NCBI RefSeq assembly: GCF_000407545.1
Contig: NZ_ASWH01000001.1
Span: 667,501 to 731,500 of the forward strand
From: Enterococcus gilvus ATCC BAA-350
GTDB lineage: Bacteria > Bacillota > Bacilli > Lactobacillales > Enterococcaceae
Direction: 5' to 3'
DNA length: 64,000 bases
Shown here: one piece after another, positions 24,507 through 33,460 of the stretch
How positions within the stretch are numbered: position 1 is the stretch's first letter
How the letters are laid out: each line of letters starts with the position of its first letter
Translations under genes and position numbers: made by a program
The notes under the pieces: model-generated
The model's input: the letters and a program-made list of their open reading frames with translations, nothing else
What the model was told of the DNA's origin: nothing
Databases searched by the model: none

Positions 24507-25835
24507 ATGACAAAAATTACGAACGAACGAACTCAAGCTTTTCGTAAGGCTTTTGAAAAGAATTCTAAACAGATCGCATTACAACGAGGTGTAGTAAAAA
24601 ATGGGATTCGGGCCTCTGCGGAAAACGTGCAAGCACATGTAGAGAACACCCCGATCTTTTCCATTGATCTTGCGACCGGGAAAGTCGCCAATCAAAAACA
24701 ATCTGGACGTTGCTGGATGTTTGCGGCGCTAAATACCTTCCGTCACAAATTATTGACGACATATCAGTTGAAAGACTTTGAACTTTCGCAAAATTACACA
24801 TTCTTTTGGGATAAATATGAAAAAGCCAATTATTTCTATGAGAATATATTGAATACTGCGCAACAGGATGTGACCAGTCGCGAAGTCGCCTTTTTATTAC
24901 AGACGCCTCAACAAGATGGTGGACAATGGGACATGATCGTGTCACTCTTCCAAAAATACGGAGTCGTGCCAAAAGCTGTGATGCCTGAAAGCAGCAATAG
25001 CTCAAATTCTCGGGACTTAAATAATTATTTAAATAAATTATTGCGTAAACATGCCGTACTGTTGCGTCAAATGGTAGTCGAAAAAGCAACTGAAGAAGAG
25101 ATTCAAGCAAATCGAGAAGCGATGCTGCAAGAAGTCTATAATCTTTTGTCGATCTCACTGGGAACACCGCCTGCTGCTTTCGATTTTGAATACCGCGATG
25201 AAGAAAAAAATTATCATCTAGATCAGGACTTAACTCCTAAAAGCTTTTATGAAAAATACATTGATCTGAACTTAGAGGACTATGTAAGTATCATCAATGC
25301 GCCAACTGATGACAAACCCTTCATGAAATCCTATACCGTGGATATGTTGGGAAATGTCGTCGATGGCAAAGAAGTGAAGTATTTGAATCTGGAAATGGCT
25401 GATTTTAAAGCATTAGCCGTAAAACAATTGGAACAAGGCGAGTCTGTCTGGTTTGGTTGTGATGTCGGACAGTCCTCCACTCGGGACAGCGGCATCATGG
25501 CATTGGACGCATATGATGTAGAGGATTTGTTTGATGTCGATTTGACCATGACCAAAGCGGAACGATTGGATTACGGGGAAAGCATGATGACGCATGCCAT
25601 GGTCTTGACGGGTGTGGATATCATTAATGATCAATCTAAAAAATGGAAAGTTGAAAACAGCTGGGGTGAAAAAGTCGGGGATAATGGCTTCTTTGTAATG
25701 AGCGATGACTGGATGGATGAGTATACTTATCAAATCGTTGTCCGCAAAGAATTCTTAACACCTGAACAGCTCGCTGCTTTTGAAGCAGAACCAACTGTTC
25801 TCGCACCATGGGACCCAATGGGCGCTTTGGCGTAA
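24507..25835 (+). CDS. pepC: Aminopeptidase C (bleomycin-hydrolase-type cysteine peptidase)
   Basis: This 442-residue cytoplasmic peptidase belongs to family C1B. The catalytic triad is readable: Cys69 in KQSGRCWMFAALN, His363 in MTHAMVLTGV and Asn384 in KVENSWGE. Length is normal for lactic-acid-bacterial PepC, and the C-terminal tail (APWDPMGALA) matches the self-compartmentalising gate of the hexamer. It releases N-terminal residues from peptides. Its AAGGAGG ribosome binding site lies in the 3' arm of a terminator-like hairpin, and its probable promoter overlaps the same hairpin. It is monocistronic, with a strong terminator after the gene. Confidence 0.96.
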   Translation: MTKITNERTQAFRKAFEKNSKQIALQRGVVKNGIRASAENVQAHVENTPIFSIDLATGKVANQKQSGRCWMFAALNTFRHKLLTTYQLKDFELSQNYTFFWDKYEKANYFYENILNTAQQDVTSREVAFLLQTPQQDGGQWDMIVSLFQKYGVVPKAVMPESSNSSNSRDLNNYLNKLLRKHAVLLRQMVVEKATEEEIQANREAMLQEVYNLLSISLGTPPAAFDFEYRDEEKNYHLDQDLTPKSFYEKYIDLNLEDYVSIINAPTDDKPFMKSYTVDMLGNVVDGKEVKYLNLEMADFKALAVKQLEQGESVWFGCDVGQSSTRDSGIMALDAYDVEDLFDVDLTMTKAERLDYGESMMTHAMVLTGVDIINDQSKKWKVENSWGEKVGDNGFFVMSDDWMDEYTYQIVVRKEFLTPEQLAAFEAEPTVLAPWDPMGALA

Positions 25836-25843
25836 CGAAAGAG

Positions 25844-25878
25844 GACCTGAAACAATCATTCTTGTTTCAGGTCTTTTT
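25844..25878 (+). terminator. Terminator of pepC
   Basis: GACCTGAAACAA (25844-25855) pairs with TTGTTTCAGGTC (25862-25873) and is followed by T5. Confidence 0.9.
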
Positions 25879-26007
25879 CGATTTTATTTTTCTATACAAG
25901 AGGACCCGAGGAATACGACGGGCTTCAACGAGTTTGTTCTTACTATGAAAAGCGTTTTCTTTTTCACTGTGCTATACTTTTAGCAAAAAGGATGTTCGTT
26001 CTACTAT

Positions 26008-26033
26008 AGTAATGAATGAGAGTAATGAATGAG
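26008..26033 (+). repeat. 13-bp tandem duplication upstream of the phosphatase gene
   Basis: AGTAATGAATGAG occurs twice head-to-tail without mismatch, in the leader of the tyrosine phosphatase gene. Each copy contains in-frame ATGAATGAG, adding spurious start codons. Confidence 0.9.
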
Positions 26034-26058
26034 CACACCTAATGAGGAGAGTGGTTGT

Positions 26059-26844
26059 ATGTCTAAACGTCTATCGGTTCGTCATGCAGAAAATATGCGT
26101 GAGTTGGGCGGCTATGAAACAAAAGATGGGCAAAAAATAGCGTATCGGAAATTGATTCGTTCAGCAAGCATCAATCATCTGGATGATCAGGATAAAAATT
26201 ATTTAAACGCGTATGGGATCAAAAAGGTCATTGATTTTCGTTCGTTAGAAGAACGCGAGACACAGCCGGATCAAGCCATACCAGAAGCGGAAAATATTTT
26301 TCTTCCCATTTTTCCAATTGAAGAAACAGAAACGGCCTCTGCTTCGCCGAAAAAAATGATGCATCGAATGCAAAATGGCGAAAATGCGCGCCAACAAATG
26401 ATCGAGGTGTATACGCATTTTGTAACAGATGCACATGTTCGAGGGCAATACCGTAAATTCTTTGATCTGGCCTTGGACAATAGTGAAGCGGAAAAAGGAC
26501 TGCTGTTCCATTGTACAGCAGGAAAGGACCGCACTGGATTTGCGGCGGCACTGTTATTAAGCAGCTTTGGGGTGGATAATGAAACGATCATGACAGATTA
26601 TCTAGCCACAAATCGTTATTTAAAAATAGTCGTACAGGAGATGTACGAGAAGGCTGAACTTGCTGGTGTACCTGCGGAAGCTTTGCATGGCATCGAAGAT
26701 ATGATGTCAGCGAAAGAAATTTATTTGCAAACCAGCTTTGAAAAAATCAAGGAGCAGTATGGAACGGTAGCAGCATTTATTCATGACGGTATCGGCGTAT
26801 CAACACAAGAGATCAACGATTTGAAAAAAATCTATTTACTGTGA
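26059..26844 (+). CDS. Tyrosine-specific protein/phosphoinositide phosphatase (LipA/MptpB-like)
   Basis: The 261-residue protein has the active-site P-loop HCTAGKDRTG with nucleophile Cys152 and phosphate-binding Arg158. The N-terminal RELGGYETKDGQ motif is typical of bacterial Y_phosphatase3 proteins such as Listeria LipA and mycobacterial MptpB. KVIDFRS carries the general acid-containing segment. There is no signal peptide. The start at 26059 has GAGGAGAG upstream; the longer frame from 26029 begins inside a tandem duplication. It is followed 12 bases later by a kinase-fold gene and then a thioesterase gene, so it heads a three-gene operon. Confidence 0.88.
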   Translation: MSKRLSVRHAENMRELGGYETKDGQKIAYRKLIRSASINHLDDQDKNYLNAYGIKKVIDFRSLEERETQPDQAIPEAENIFLPIFPIEETETASASPKKMMHRMQNGENARQQMIEVYTHFVTDAHVRGQYRKFFDLALDNSEAEKGLLFHCTAGKDRTGFAAALLLSSFGVDNETIMTDYLATNRYLKIVVQEMYEKAELAGVPAEALHGIEDMMSAKEIYLQTSFEKIKEQYGTVAAFIHDGIGVSTQEINDLKKIYLL

Positions 26845-26856
26845 GGAGTGGATAAA

Positions 26857-27690
26857 ATGGAGGCATTGCTAAATTATTTAAACCTGCATTCAAAAGCTGT
26901 ACCCATTGGCGGCGGAGATATCAATCAAGCCTACCGCGTCACAGACGGCGATCAGGATTATTTTTTGAAATACCATCCACAAATGACAGCTGATTTTTTT
27001 CAAGCAGAGGTCGACGGATTGAAGGAACTGGGGAATGCGGTGCGCGTACCTGAGACCTATCAACACGGAAGTTATGAGGACGCGGCCTTTCTTTTAATGG
27101 AATGGATCGAGCCTGGCGAGGGAGATCAAAAGGATCTGGCCCTTGAATTAAGCAAACTTCATGGGATGAAGGCCCTCAATTTTGGGTATAAAAGAAATAA
27201 TTTTATGGGGCTTCTGCCTCAGATCAATACAAAATCAAAAGATTGGTGGTCCTTTTATTTCGCGAATCGGTTAGAGGTTCAAATCAAAATAGCGAACGAG
27301 CGAAATCATTGGACTACGCAGAGGGAAAAAAATTATCAGTTATTTAAAGAGTGGGTCTATCAAAAATGGGGTACAATGTCTTTTGAACCAACTCTGCTGC
27401 ATGGAGATTTCTGGAGCGGCAATACCTTTTTTGACATTCACGGGCAGCCCGTCTTTGTCGATCCAGCAGTATCTTATGGTCATCGAGAAATGGATCTAGC
27501 CATGTCACAGCTTTTTGGCGGGTTTCGCCAGGAGTTTATTGACAGCTATCAGGAAATTTCACCGATGCGTGCAGGTTGGCAAGATCGACTTGCGGTTTAT
27601 CAACTGTACTATCTACTCGTTCATCTGAATATTTTTGGTGAGAGTTATGGGAATGCGGTAGATCGTGTTTTAGCTTTAGGAGGAAAGTAA
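26857..27690 (+). CDS. Fructosamine-3-kinase family protein
   Basis: The 277-residue protein kinase-like enzyme belongs to the fructosamine kinase family. Motifs are GGGDINQAYRV (nucleotide loop, about 18-28), the FLKYHP lysine, LLHGDFWSGN (catalytic Asp) and VFVDPAVSYGHREMDLAM (metal-binding Asp). Bacterial members phosphorylate ribulosamines or erythrulosamines on glycated proteins, a deglycation step; the true substrate is unknown. A GTG at 26848 is in frame but falls at the ribosome binding site; ATG 26857 has GAGGAG at eight bases. It lies between the phosphatase and thioesterase genes of the operon. Confidence 0.88.
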   Translation: MEALLNYLNLHSKAVPIGGGDINQAYRVTDGDQDYFLKYHPQMTADFFQAEVDGLKELGNAVRVPETYQHGSYEDAAFLLMEWIEPGEGDQKDLALELSKLHGMKALNFGYKRNNFMGLLPQINTKSKDWWSFYFANRLEVQIKIANERNHWTTQREKNYQLFKEWVYQKWGTMSFEPTLLHGDFWSGNTFFDIHGQPVFVDPAVSYGHREMDLAMSQLFGGFRQEFIDSYQEISPMRAGWQDRLAVYQLYYLLVHLNIFGESYGNAVDRVLALGGK

Positions 27691-28428
27691 TTGGGAAAAA
27701 GATACACCATCAATCATGAAGTCGCCTATTACGAGTGCGATATCAATCAAAATATGACATTTCCAGCGTTGTTAAGTGTAGCAATAAAAGCCTCGTCCGA
27801 TCAAAGCGATGAGTTGCAGCGAGGAACAGAGTACATCAATACTTTAGGCATCACATGGGTGATCACACAAACGGAGGTAACGATTGATCGATTGCCTCAA
27901 GTTGGCGAGCACATCAACATAACGACAGTTCCGACAGAATTCAATCGATTTTTCTGTTATCGGAGCTACTACGTATATGACGAAGCAGGAGAAGAAATCG
28001 TAAAAATCAACATGTCATTTGTGTTGATGGACATTGAGAATCGAAAGATGAGCAGTGTGGATGCAGAATTGATGGCTCCTTTTGAGTCTACACCAATCAA
28101 AAAGATTCATCGCTGGCCAAAAATCGAAAAGGTCGAAGGAAACCAGAAGCAGCTGTACCATGTTCGCTATTACGATCTTGACAGCAATCATCACGTGAAT
28201 AATGCCATGTACTTCAATTGGCTGATCGATGTTCTTGGATATGATTTTATGACACAACACGAAGCCAGCTATGTGAATGTCAAATTCGATAAAGAAGTCT
28301 TATACGGCAATGACATCGAAAGCTATTATGAAATAGTTGATGGAGAAGAAGTAAAAACGCGCCACGAGATCCGTTTGGGCGATCAACTCGCGTGTGAAGC
28401 AAATATTCTATGGCAAAAAAGAAGCTGA
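27691..28428 (+). CDS. Acyl-ACP thioesterase (FatA/FatB-like)
   Basis: The 245-residue double hot-dog-fold thioesterase begins GKRYTINHEVAYYECD. A first hot-dog half covers about 1-140. The second half carries the YDLDSNHHVNNAMYFNWLID motif with the Asn/His catalytic residues. It hydrolyses acyl-acyl carrier protein to free fatty acids in the cytoplasm. The start is TTG at 27691, immediately after the previous stop; AGGAGG lies within the last codons of the kinase gene, so translation is likely coupled. It is the last gene of the phosphatase-kinase-thioesterase operon, closed by a hairpin shared with the asparaginase gene. Confidence 0.9.
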   Translation: MGKRYTINHEVAYYECDINQNMTFPALLSVAIKASSDQSDELQRGTEYINTLGITWVITQTEVTIDRLPQVGEHINITTVPTEFNRFFCYRSYYVYDEAGEEIVKINMSFVLMDIENRKMSSVDAELMAPFESTPIKKIHRWPKIEKVEGNQKQLYHVRYYDLDSNHHVNNAMYFNWLIDVLGYDFMTQHEASYVNVKFDKEVLYGNDIESYYEIVDGEEVKTRHEIRLGDQLACEANILWQKRS

Positions 28429-28457
28429 ATCGATTTTTCGATCCCGCTTCTTTTTTT
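28418..28457. terminator. Bidirectional terminator between thioesterase and asparaginase genes
   Basis: An imperfect stem AAAGAAGC...GCTTCTTT with an inner AATCGA/TCGAT part is flanked by A and T runs. It overlaps the last codons of the thioesterase gene. Confidence 0.75.
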
Positions 28458-28458
28458 G

Positions 28459-29433
28459 TTATTCTTCTAAAAAACGCTTCAGTTCTTTTTTTGAAAGATT
28501 CGCGTTCAAAGCAATGAGTAGTTTTAATCTAGCTTTTTGGCTGTTGATCCCATTACAGAAGATCACACCATGCTGTGCCAATTCCACACCGCCGCCATGA
28601 TAGTCATAAACAGGTTCGGCGATGCCATTGAAGCAGCGCGAAACTAAAACGATGGGCAGTCCTTTTTCCAATAAATGATAAAAAGGCGGTAATGTTTGCG
28701 GCGGCAAATTTCCAGCCCCTAAAGCCTCCACAACGATGCCGTCAACAGTAATTCCTTGATCTAATAGTTCAAAGAAATCCCCCTGCATCCCGGCAAAGAC
28801 TTTAATAATAGGAATCATGGCATCGAAGCTCTCAATGTCATAGCGTGTGGTCGCGGGCAATTCTTGCTTGAAAAGAATTTTTGATTTTGTGACTAATCCG
28901 ATCGGGCCTAAGGTAGGTGTTCTGAAGGTCGCGACATTCGTCGTATGGGTCTTCGTAACATAACGCGCACTGTGGACCTCGTCGTTCATGACTACCAGCA
29001 CACCTTTCCCAATAGCGTTCTCTGAAGCAGCTACTCGTATGGCGCACTCGAAATTATAAAGACCGTCACTTCCCAGCTCGTTGATCGAGCGCATGGCACC
29101 TGTTAAAATGATCGGCATCCGGTCGCCAATCGTCATTTCTAGAAAATAGGCTGTTTCCTCTAACGTGTCTGTTCCGTGAGTGATAACGACACTATCGAGT
29201 CCTTCCTCTTTGGCTGCTTTGATGCGTTCTTTCAATTCAAACATCGTCTCAACAGTGATGTGAGGAGAAGGCAAGTTCGAGAAATCTTCTACAATTAATT
29301 CAATATCAGCAGGCAAACGTAATTCCTGGCCGGCTGCTAACAAAGGATTTTTTTTATCTGGACGAACAGCGCCATCCGCATCTTGGCTCATTGAGATCGT
29401 TCCGCCTGTGTGCAAAATCAAAATCCGTTTCAT
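28459..29433 (-). CDS. Asparaginase (type I, cytoplasmic)
   Basis: The 324-residue L-asparaginase family enzyme hydrolyses asparagine to aspartate and ammonia. The first catalytic Thr12 lies in ILHTGGTISM. The second site is HGTDTLEETAYFLE with Thr88-Asp89. No signal peptide is present, which fits the low-affinity cytoplasmic type. The start was placed at 29433 because GGAG lies upstream and the family begins MKRILILHTGGT. The six extra residues of the longer frame precede the binding site. It is a single-gene minus-strand transcript. Confidence 0.92.
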   Translation of the reverse strand: MKRILILHTGGTISMSQDADGAVRPDKKNPLLAAGQELRLPADIELIVEDFSNLPSPHITVETMFELKERIKAAKEEGLDSVVITHGTDTLEETAYFLEMTIGDRMPIILTGAMRSINELGSDGLYNFECAIRVAASENAIGKGVLVVMNDEVHSARYVTKTHTTNVATFRTPTLGPIGLVTKSKILFKQELPATTRYDIESFDAMIPIIKVFAGMQGDFFELLDQGITVDGIVVEALGAGNLPPQTLPPFYHLLEKGLPIVLVSRCFNGIAEPVYDYHGGGVELAQHGVIFCNGINSQKARLKLLIALNANLSKKELKRFLEE

Positions 29434-29522
29434 TATGATTACTCCATTCATTATTAGCGCATTGTTGCTAATTTTTTGCTAAGCTTATTGTATACTATGA
29501 AACAGAAGGAGGCTAGGATTGT

Positions 29523-30353
29523 ATGATTCGAATTGGATTAACTTCTTTTAATGAACACATTAGTTTGACTGGAAAAAAGAACTCGTCCTTGTATGAATAC
29601 GCCGGCTACTTGCCATTGGTCGAGTTAGACACGAACTATTACGGCATTGCCACGAAAAAGTCTGTCGAAAATTGGTTATCTCAAGTTCCTGAAGAGTTTC
29701 GTTTTGTGGTGAAACTGTATTCAGGATTCACAGGACAAAGTAAATGGCAGGATAGTTATCCTTCTATGGCCGCAATGCAGGAGCATTTTTTAGAAACCCT
29801 GCAACCGATGATCGAAAGTAAAAAGTTATTTTGCTTTTTAGCGCAATTTCCGGCACAATTTAAGTGTACGAAAGAAAGTGTTGCCTACTTAGAAACGCTG
29901 CGGGAGCTCTTTCCAAATTTACCAGTCGCAATCGAGCTGAGAGACTACAGCTGGTATGCCAAAGAGTTTATCGAAAAGACGCATCAGCTCATGCAATCAC
30001 TAAATTTTAGCCTGGTGATGGTGGATGAGCCGCAATTGCCAGATACAGTACCATTAGATACGACAGTGACAAACAACACCTTCAGCTTGTTCCGATTCCA
30101 TGGAAGGAACCAAGCCTATTGGAATGATCGCACGGGGGATTGGCGCAAAAAACGCACATTGTACCGTTACAATCAGGCTGAACTGGAATCATTAGGTGAG
30201 AAAATCCAGCAAGTCGCCCAGGATACGAAGGAAGTTGGCGTTATTTTTAATAACAATTCCGGCGGTGACGCGGCGGACAATGCGATGCACATAAAAAAGA
30301 TTCTCAACTTGGAGTATGAGGGACTGAATCCGAGCCAAATCGATTTATTCTAA
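29523..30353 (+). CDS. DUF72 (YecE/YunF-like) TIM-barrel protein
   Basis: The 276-residue protein belongs to the DUF72 family: RIGLTSFNEH start, LVELDTNYYGIA, FRFVVKLYSGFTG, VAIELRDYSWY and FRFHGRNQAYW motifs, and ending FNNNSGGDAADNAMHIKKIL. Members adopt a TIM-barrel fold. Their biochemical role is not established, and I do not assign one. AAGGAGG precedes ATG 29523. It lies 13 bases before a Cof-type HAD gene, with which it forms an operon that may include the small nucleotide-pyrophosphohydrolase-like gene. Confidence 0.87.
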   Translation: MIRIGLTSFNEHISLTGKKNSSLYEYAGYLPLVELDTNYYGIATKKSVENWLSQVPEEFRFVVKLYSGFTGQSKWQDSYPSMAAMQEHFLETLQPMIESKKLFCFLAQFPAQFKCTKESVAYLETLRELFPNLPVAIELRDYSWYAKEFIEKTHQLMQSLNFSLVMVDEPQLPDTVPLDTTVTNNTFSLFRFHGRNQAYWNDRTGDWRKKRTLYRYNQAELESLGEKIQQVAQDTKEVGVIFNNNSGGDAADNAMHIKKILNLEYEGLNPSQIDLF

Positions 30354-30366
30354 ACGAGGGAGTGCC

Positions 30367-31203
30367 ATGATAAAAGCCATTTTTTTTGATATTGACGGAA
30401 CATTAATCACAAGTGATTCAAAAGTACTGGATACCACACGTGAAGCAATCCGATTAGCCCAAGAGCAAGGGATATTTTGCGGAGTCGCAACAGGAAGAGG
30501 GCCAGTAAAAATCAAAGAAAGAATCGATTATTTGCCATTGGATGTTTTTGTTACCTACAATGGTCAAGTGGTCTATACAAAAGAAAAAGAAATTTATCTT
30601 CGTCCATTTTCACCCGAGACATTGCAACGTATCGTTGCATTCGCTGATAGGGAGCACCGTCAGATCATATTCGGTGGACGTCGGCGAGTGGACGGCAGTC
30701 ATTTGATGAAGTGGTCGCAAAAATCGTTCTTGAAACGAATTGCTGGCTGGATGCCAAAGTGGTTTCCAGTACGATCGACGCGAAGGCTGCTGCAATCGTT
30801 TAGTCCCAATCGAGAAAAGGGTCGTTATAAAAAATTGACGATCTTGCAAGAACCGATCTATCAATGTGTTCTGTTCAGTGCAGAAAATGAGGCTTCTCGA
30901 TTGAAAGAGTTATTGCCAGATTGTTCTTTTCAGCGATCCAATCCCTATTCTGTTGATATTGTACCCAAGGATGGCTCAAAATATCAGGGGATTCTAGAAT
31001 TTACTAAAGCTGCGGGCATCAACCTAGACGAAGTGATGGCGTTTGGAGATCATTATAACGACATTGAGATGATTCGAAAGGTTGGGATCGGAGTCGCAAT
31101 GGGCAATGGATTGTCTGAAGTGAAAGAGCAAGCGGACTATGTTACTGCTACAAATGAAAAAGACGGCATTTATCAAGCATTGAAACATTTTGAAATTATT
31201 TAG
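30367..31203 (+). CDS. Cof-type HAD phosphatase
   Basis: The 278-residue HAD subfamily IIB protein has motif I FFDIDGTLI (Asp8, Asp10), motif II with ATGRG, a C2-type cap between, and motif IV MAFGDHYNDIEMI followed by VGIGVAMGNG. It is YkrA/Cof-like; such enzymes dephosphorylate sugar phosphates, flavin phosphates or nucleotides, and the substrate cannot be predicted. GAGGGAG lies before the ATG. It is the second gene after the DUF72 gene. Confidence 0.9.
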   Translation: MIKAIFFDIDGTLITSDSKVLDTTREAIRLAQEQGIFCGVATGRGPVKIKERIDYLPLDVFVTYNGQVVYTKEKEIYLRPFSPETLQRIVAFADREHRQIIFGGRRRVDGSHLMKWSQKSFLKRIAGWMPKWFPVRSTRRLLQSFSPNREKGRYKKLTILQEPIYQCVLFSAENEASRLKELLPDCSFQRSNPYSVDIVPKDGSKYQGILEFTKAAGINLDEVMAFGDHYNDIEMIRKVGIGVAMGNGLSEVKEQADYVTATNEKDGIYQALKHFEII

Positions 31204-31255
31204 GGAAATCATTTCTCTTAATTATATAGTTAATTGGAATAGGGAGTTTTTATAT

Positions 31256-31768
31256 ATGAAAGAACCATATCAAATGGCAAGAGAGTTCCACCAGACTTTT
31301 GCCCCCGCACCGCCGGAGGCCCCAAGAGCATTTACAAAAGATCGGGGAAGTTTTCGGGCAGGTTTTAAGGCGGAAGAAATCGTTGAGTTTTTATATGGTG
31401 TCGCTGAAGGAAATGAAGCAGAGTTTGAAGACTTAGTAAAAAAACTTCATGAAAGTGTCGATCAAGCAAAAGAAAAGGTTCTAGCAAAAGCAGAACCAGT
31501 GGAAGATGCATTGATTTCGGAAGTCGACGCCTTAACAGATCTATTGTATTTTACGTATGGATCATTCGCATTGATCGGAGTAGACCCTCAGCCGATTTTT
31601 GAAATTGTTCATCGTGCCAATATGGGGAAACTCTTTCCTGATGGAAAGCCGCGTTACCATCCAGTAACAAATAAAGTGATGAAACCGGAGGATTGGCAGG
31701 AAAACTATGCCCCCGAGCCTTTGATCAAAAAAGAATTAGATAGACAAAAAGGAAAAGCCGAAAGTTAA
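31256..31768 (+). CDS. PRA-PH/MazG-like nucleotide pyrophosphohydrolase family protein
   Basis: The 170-residue all-alpha protein resembles the phosphoribosyl-ATP pyrophosphohydrolase-like group. Its core is FKAEEIVEFLYGVAEGNEAEFEDLVKKLHESVDQA, followed by EVDALTDLLYFTYGSFALIGVDPQPIFEIVHRANMGKLFPDG. The E-x-x-D spacing in the second helix is the expected metal-binding pattern. No histidine biosynthesis genes are near, so house-cleaning nucleotide hydrolysis is more likely than a role in histidine synthesis. The start at 31256 has AGGGAG upstream; the longer frame from 31190 overlaps the HAD gene and lacks a binding site. Confidence 0.8.
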   Translation: MKEPYQMAREFHQTFAPAPPEAPRAFTKDRGSFRAGFKAEEIVEFLYGVAEGNEAEFEDLVKKLHESVDQAKEKVLAKAEPVEDALISEVDALTDLLYFTYGSFALIGVDPQPIFEIVHRANMGKLFPDGKPRYHPVTNKVMKPEDWQENYAPEPLIKKELDRQKGKAES

Positions 31769-31785
31769 CGGCTTTTCCTTTTTTA
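31749..31785. terminator. Bidirectional terminator
   Basis: AAGGAAAAGCCG pairs with CGGCTTTTCCTT and is followed by more T. It contains the stop codon of the upstream gene near its loop and faces the aspartate kinase gene. Confidence 0.85.
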
Positions 31786-31790
31786 TACTT

Positions 31791-33143
31791 CTAATCAAAG
31801 AACGTGTAGTACAGAGATCGAACAGCGAGGCGTTCGTGCTCACTGCGGATAGTAAAGATGATGCTGCGTTCATCGGCGCCCTGAGAGATCATTCGCAGAT
31901 TGACATTTTTTCGAGCCAGTGCTGCGGTGCTGTCTGAGGTAATCCCCGGCCGTTCGCGCATTCCTTCACCAACAAGGGCGACTACTGAAAGGCCATGCTC
32001 GATGGACAACTGATCGGGTTTGATTTTTTCTTCTATTTGTTTCATTAATTCTGCTTCGATGTCGCGTGTCAATTGACGCTCGCGCAAAATAATGGAGATG
32101 TCGTCAATACCAGAGGGCATGTGTTCAAAACCAATATGCAGATCTTCAAGAATTTGCAATATCCGCCGAACGATCCCGACTTCTCTATTCAATAAATATT
32201 TACCCACCGTAATCCCGCAAAAGCCGCCGTCACTGGCTACACCAACGACCTCATTGCGACTCTCGTTCTCGAAGTCTTTTTTAATCAAAGTTCCTTGGCA
32301 TTCCGGATTATTCGTATTTTTTATGATCACGGGGATTTGCGCTTTAAAAGCTGGCATTAAGGCCTCATCATGAAAGACTGTAAATCCAGCGTAAGTGAGT
32401 TCGCGAATCTCCCGATACGTCGCACATTGAATCAATTCGGGTGCATGGATATATTTTGGACTTGCTGCAAAGATACCGTCAACATCGGTAAAGTTTTCAT
32501 ATAAATCAGCCTTCAAACCGGCAGCAACGATCGATCCGGTGATATCCGAACCGCCTCGAGAAAAAGTACATAGATGCCCATCACGTGTATACCCAAAAAA
32601 GCCGGGAATGATCAAAATTTCTTCCGTTTCCCGCCACTCATAAATCTTTTCGTAAGACTCCTCCAAGATTCGGGCATTTTGTGGTTCATCAGAAACTGTA
32701 ATACCTAGTTCCTTTGGATTAATGTAGCGCGCCTTCATACCACTTTTGCGGAAACACGCTGCGATTAATTGTGCATTCAGATTTTCTCCACTAGCTAAAA
32801 AGCTATCCAAGGCATAAGGATCTGCTTCATCATAATTTTCTTGCAGTTGTTGCAATTCGTGAGTGAAACGGTGTTCAATATCCTCATCAACGTGAAACTC
32901 GGAGGCTATTTCTGTATAGCGAGCAACGATTTCACGGATCAATTCATCTGTTTCTTGTTTATAGGCTACAGCATTGTAAAACTGAATCAATAAGTCGGTG
33001 ACCTTTTTGTCTTTATTGGTTCGCTTTCCTGGAGCAGAAACCACAACGAAACGACGACGAGTGTCGTCAGAAACGATTGTTAAGACTTTTTTTAGCTGTT
33101 CAGCTGAAGCTACAGAGCTTCCGCCAAATTTAATCACTTTCAC
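31791..33143 (-). CDS. Aspartate kinase
   Basis: The 450-residue enzyme phosphorylates aspartate at the entry to lysine, threonine and methionine (and cell-wall precursor) synthesis. It has KFGGSSVAS at the N-terminus, GFFGYTRDGHLCTFSRGGSDITGSI, and two C-terminal ACT domains starting near IVRRILQILEDLHIGFEHM. It resembles the YclM/ThrD monofunctional type. The start is GTG at 33143, with AGAGGTG six bases upstream; another GTG at 33152 falls in that site. It is a lone gene with its own promoter (33175-33203). No riboswitch was recognised in the 30-base leader, which is too short for one. Confidence 0.93.
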   Translation of the reverse strand: MKVIKFGGSSVASAEQLKKVLTIVSDDTRRRFVVVSAPGKRTNKDKKVTDLLIQFYNAVAYKQETDELIREIVARYTEIASEFHVDEDIEHRFTHELQQLQENYDEADPYALDSFLASGENLNAQLIAACFRKSGMKARYINPKELGITVSDEPQNARILEESYEKIYEWRETEEILIIPGFFGYTRDGHLCTFSRGGSDITGSIVAAGLKADLYENFTDVDGIFAASPKYIHAPELIQCATYREIRELTYAGFTVFHDEALMPAFKAQIPVIIKNTNNPECQGTLIKKDFENESRNEVVGVASDGGFCGITVGKYLLNREVGIVRRILQILEDLHIGFEHMPSGIDDISIILRERQLTRDIEAELMKQIEEKIKPDQLSIEHGLSVVALVGEGMRERPGITSDSTAALARKNVNLRMISQGADERSIIFTIRSEHERLAVRSLYYTFFD

Positions 33144-33174
33144 TTTAATCACCTCTTATTTTAATGTGGCTTTA

Positions 33175-33203
33175 ATATTATCTGAAAAGTTCAACAATTT
33201 CAA
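33175..33203 (-). promoter_or_regulatory. Promoter of the aspartate kinase gene
   Basis: On the minus strand -35 TTGAAA (33198-33203) and -10 TAATAT (33175-33180) are 17 bases apart, 32 bases before the GTG start. The remainder of the 33144-33460 gap holds the ezrA leader; an extended -10 TGTTATAAT at 33367-33375 is a likely ezrA promoter. Confidence 0.6.
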
Positions 33204-33460
33204 GGGGATTCGACGCTTTCATGAGCAGAAAACTTTATAAAATTACAACAATCTTAAATTTATAGGAATTGAAGCAGTAATTAAAAAATGCTAGTATGAG
33301 GAGTGACTGTGCGATAAACATTTTTGAATGAATTCAAAACTAGCTAGTGAAGAGAAATGTCTTTTGTGTTATAATCTACGTTAGATGTTTTCGCCAAAAA
33401 ACAGAAAAATAATGAACCATTAAATAAACTGAATCTTGATAGTTGAAAGGAAAATCATAC

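Noticed and set aside
33143..33300. Lysine riboswitch upstream of the aspartate kinase gene
   Set aside because: The predicted leader is only about 30 bases after the -10 box, too short for an L box, and no terminator hairpin is present.
33320..33338. Near-palindrome TTTTTGAATGAATTCAAAA upstream of ezrA
   Set aside because: It is AT-rich, lies about 30 bases before the -10 box, and matches no operator type I can name.
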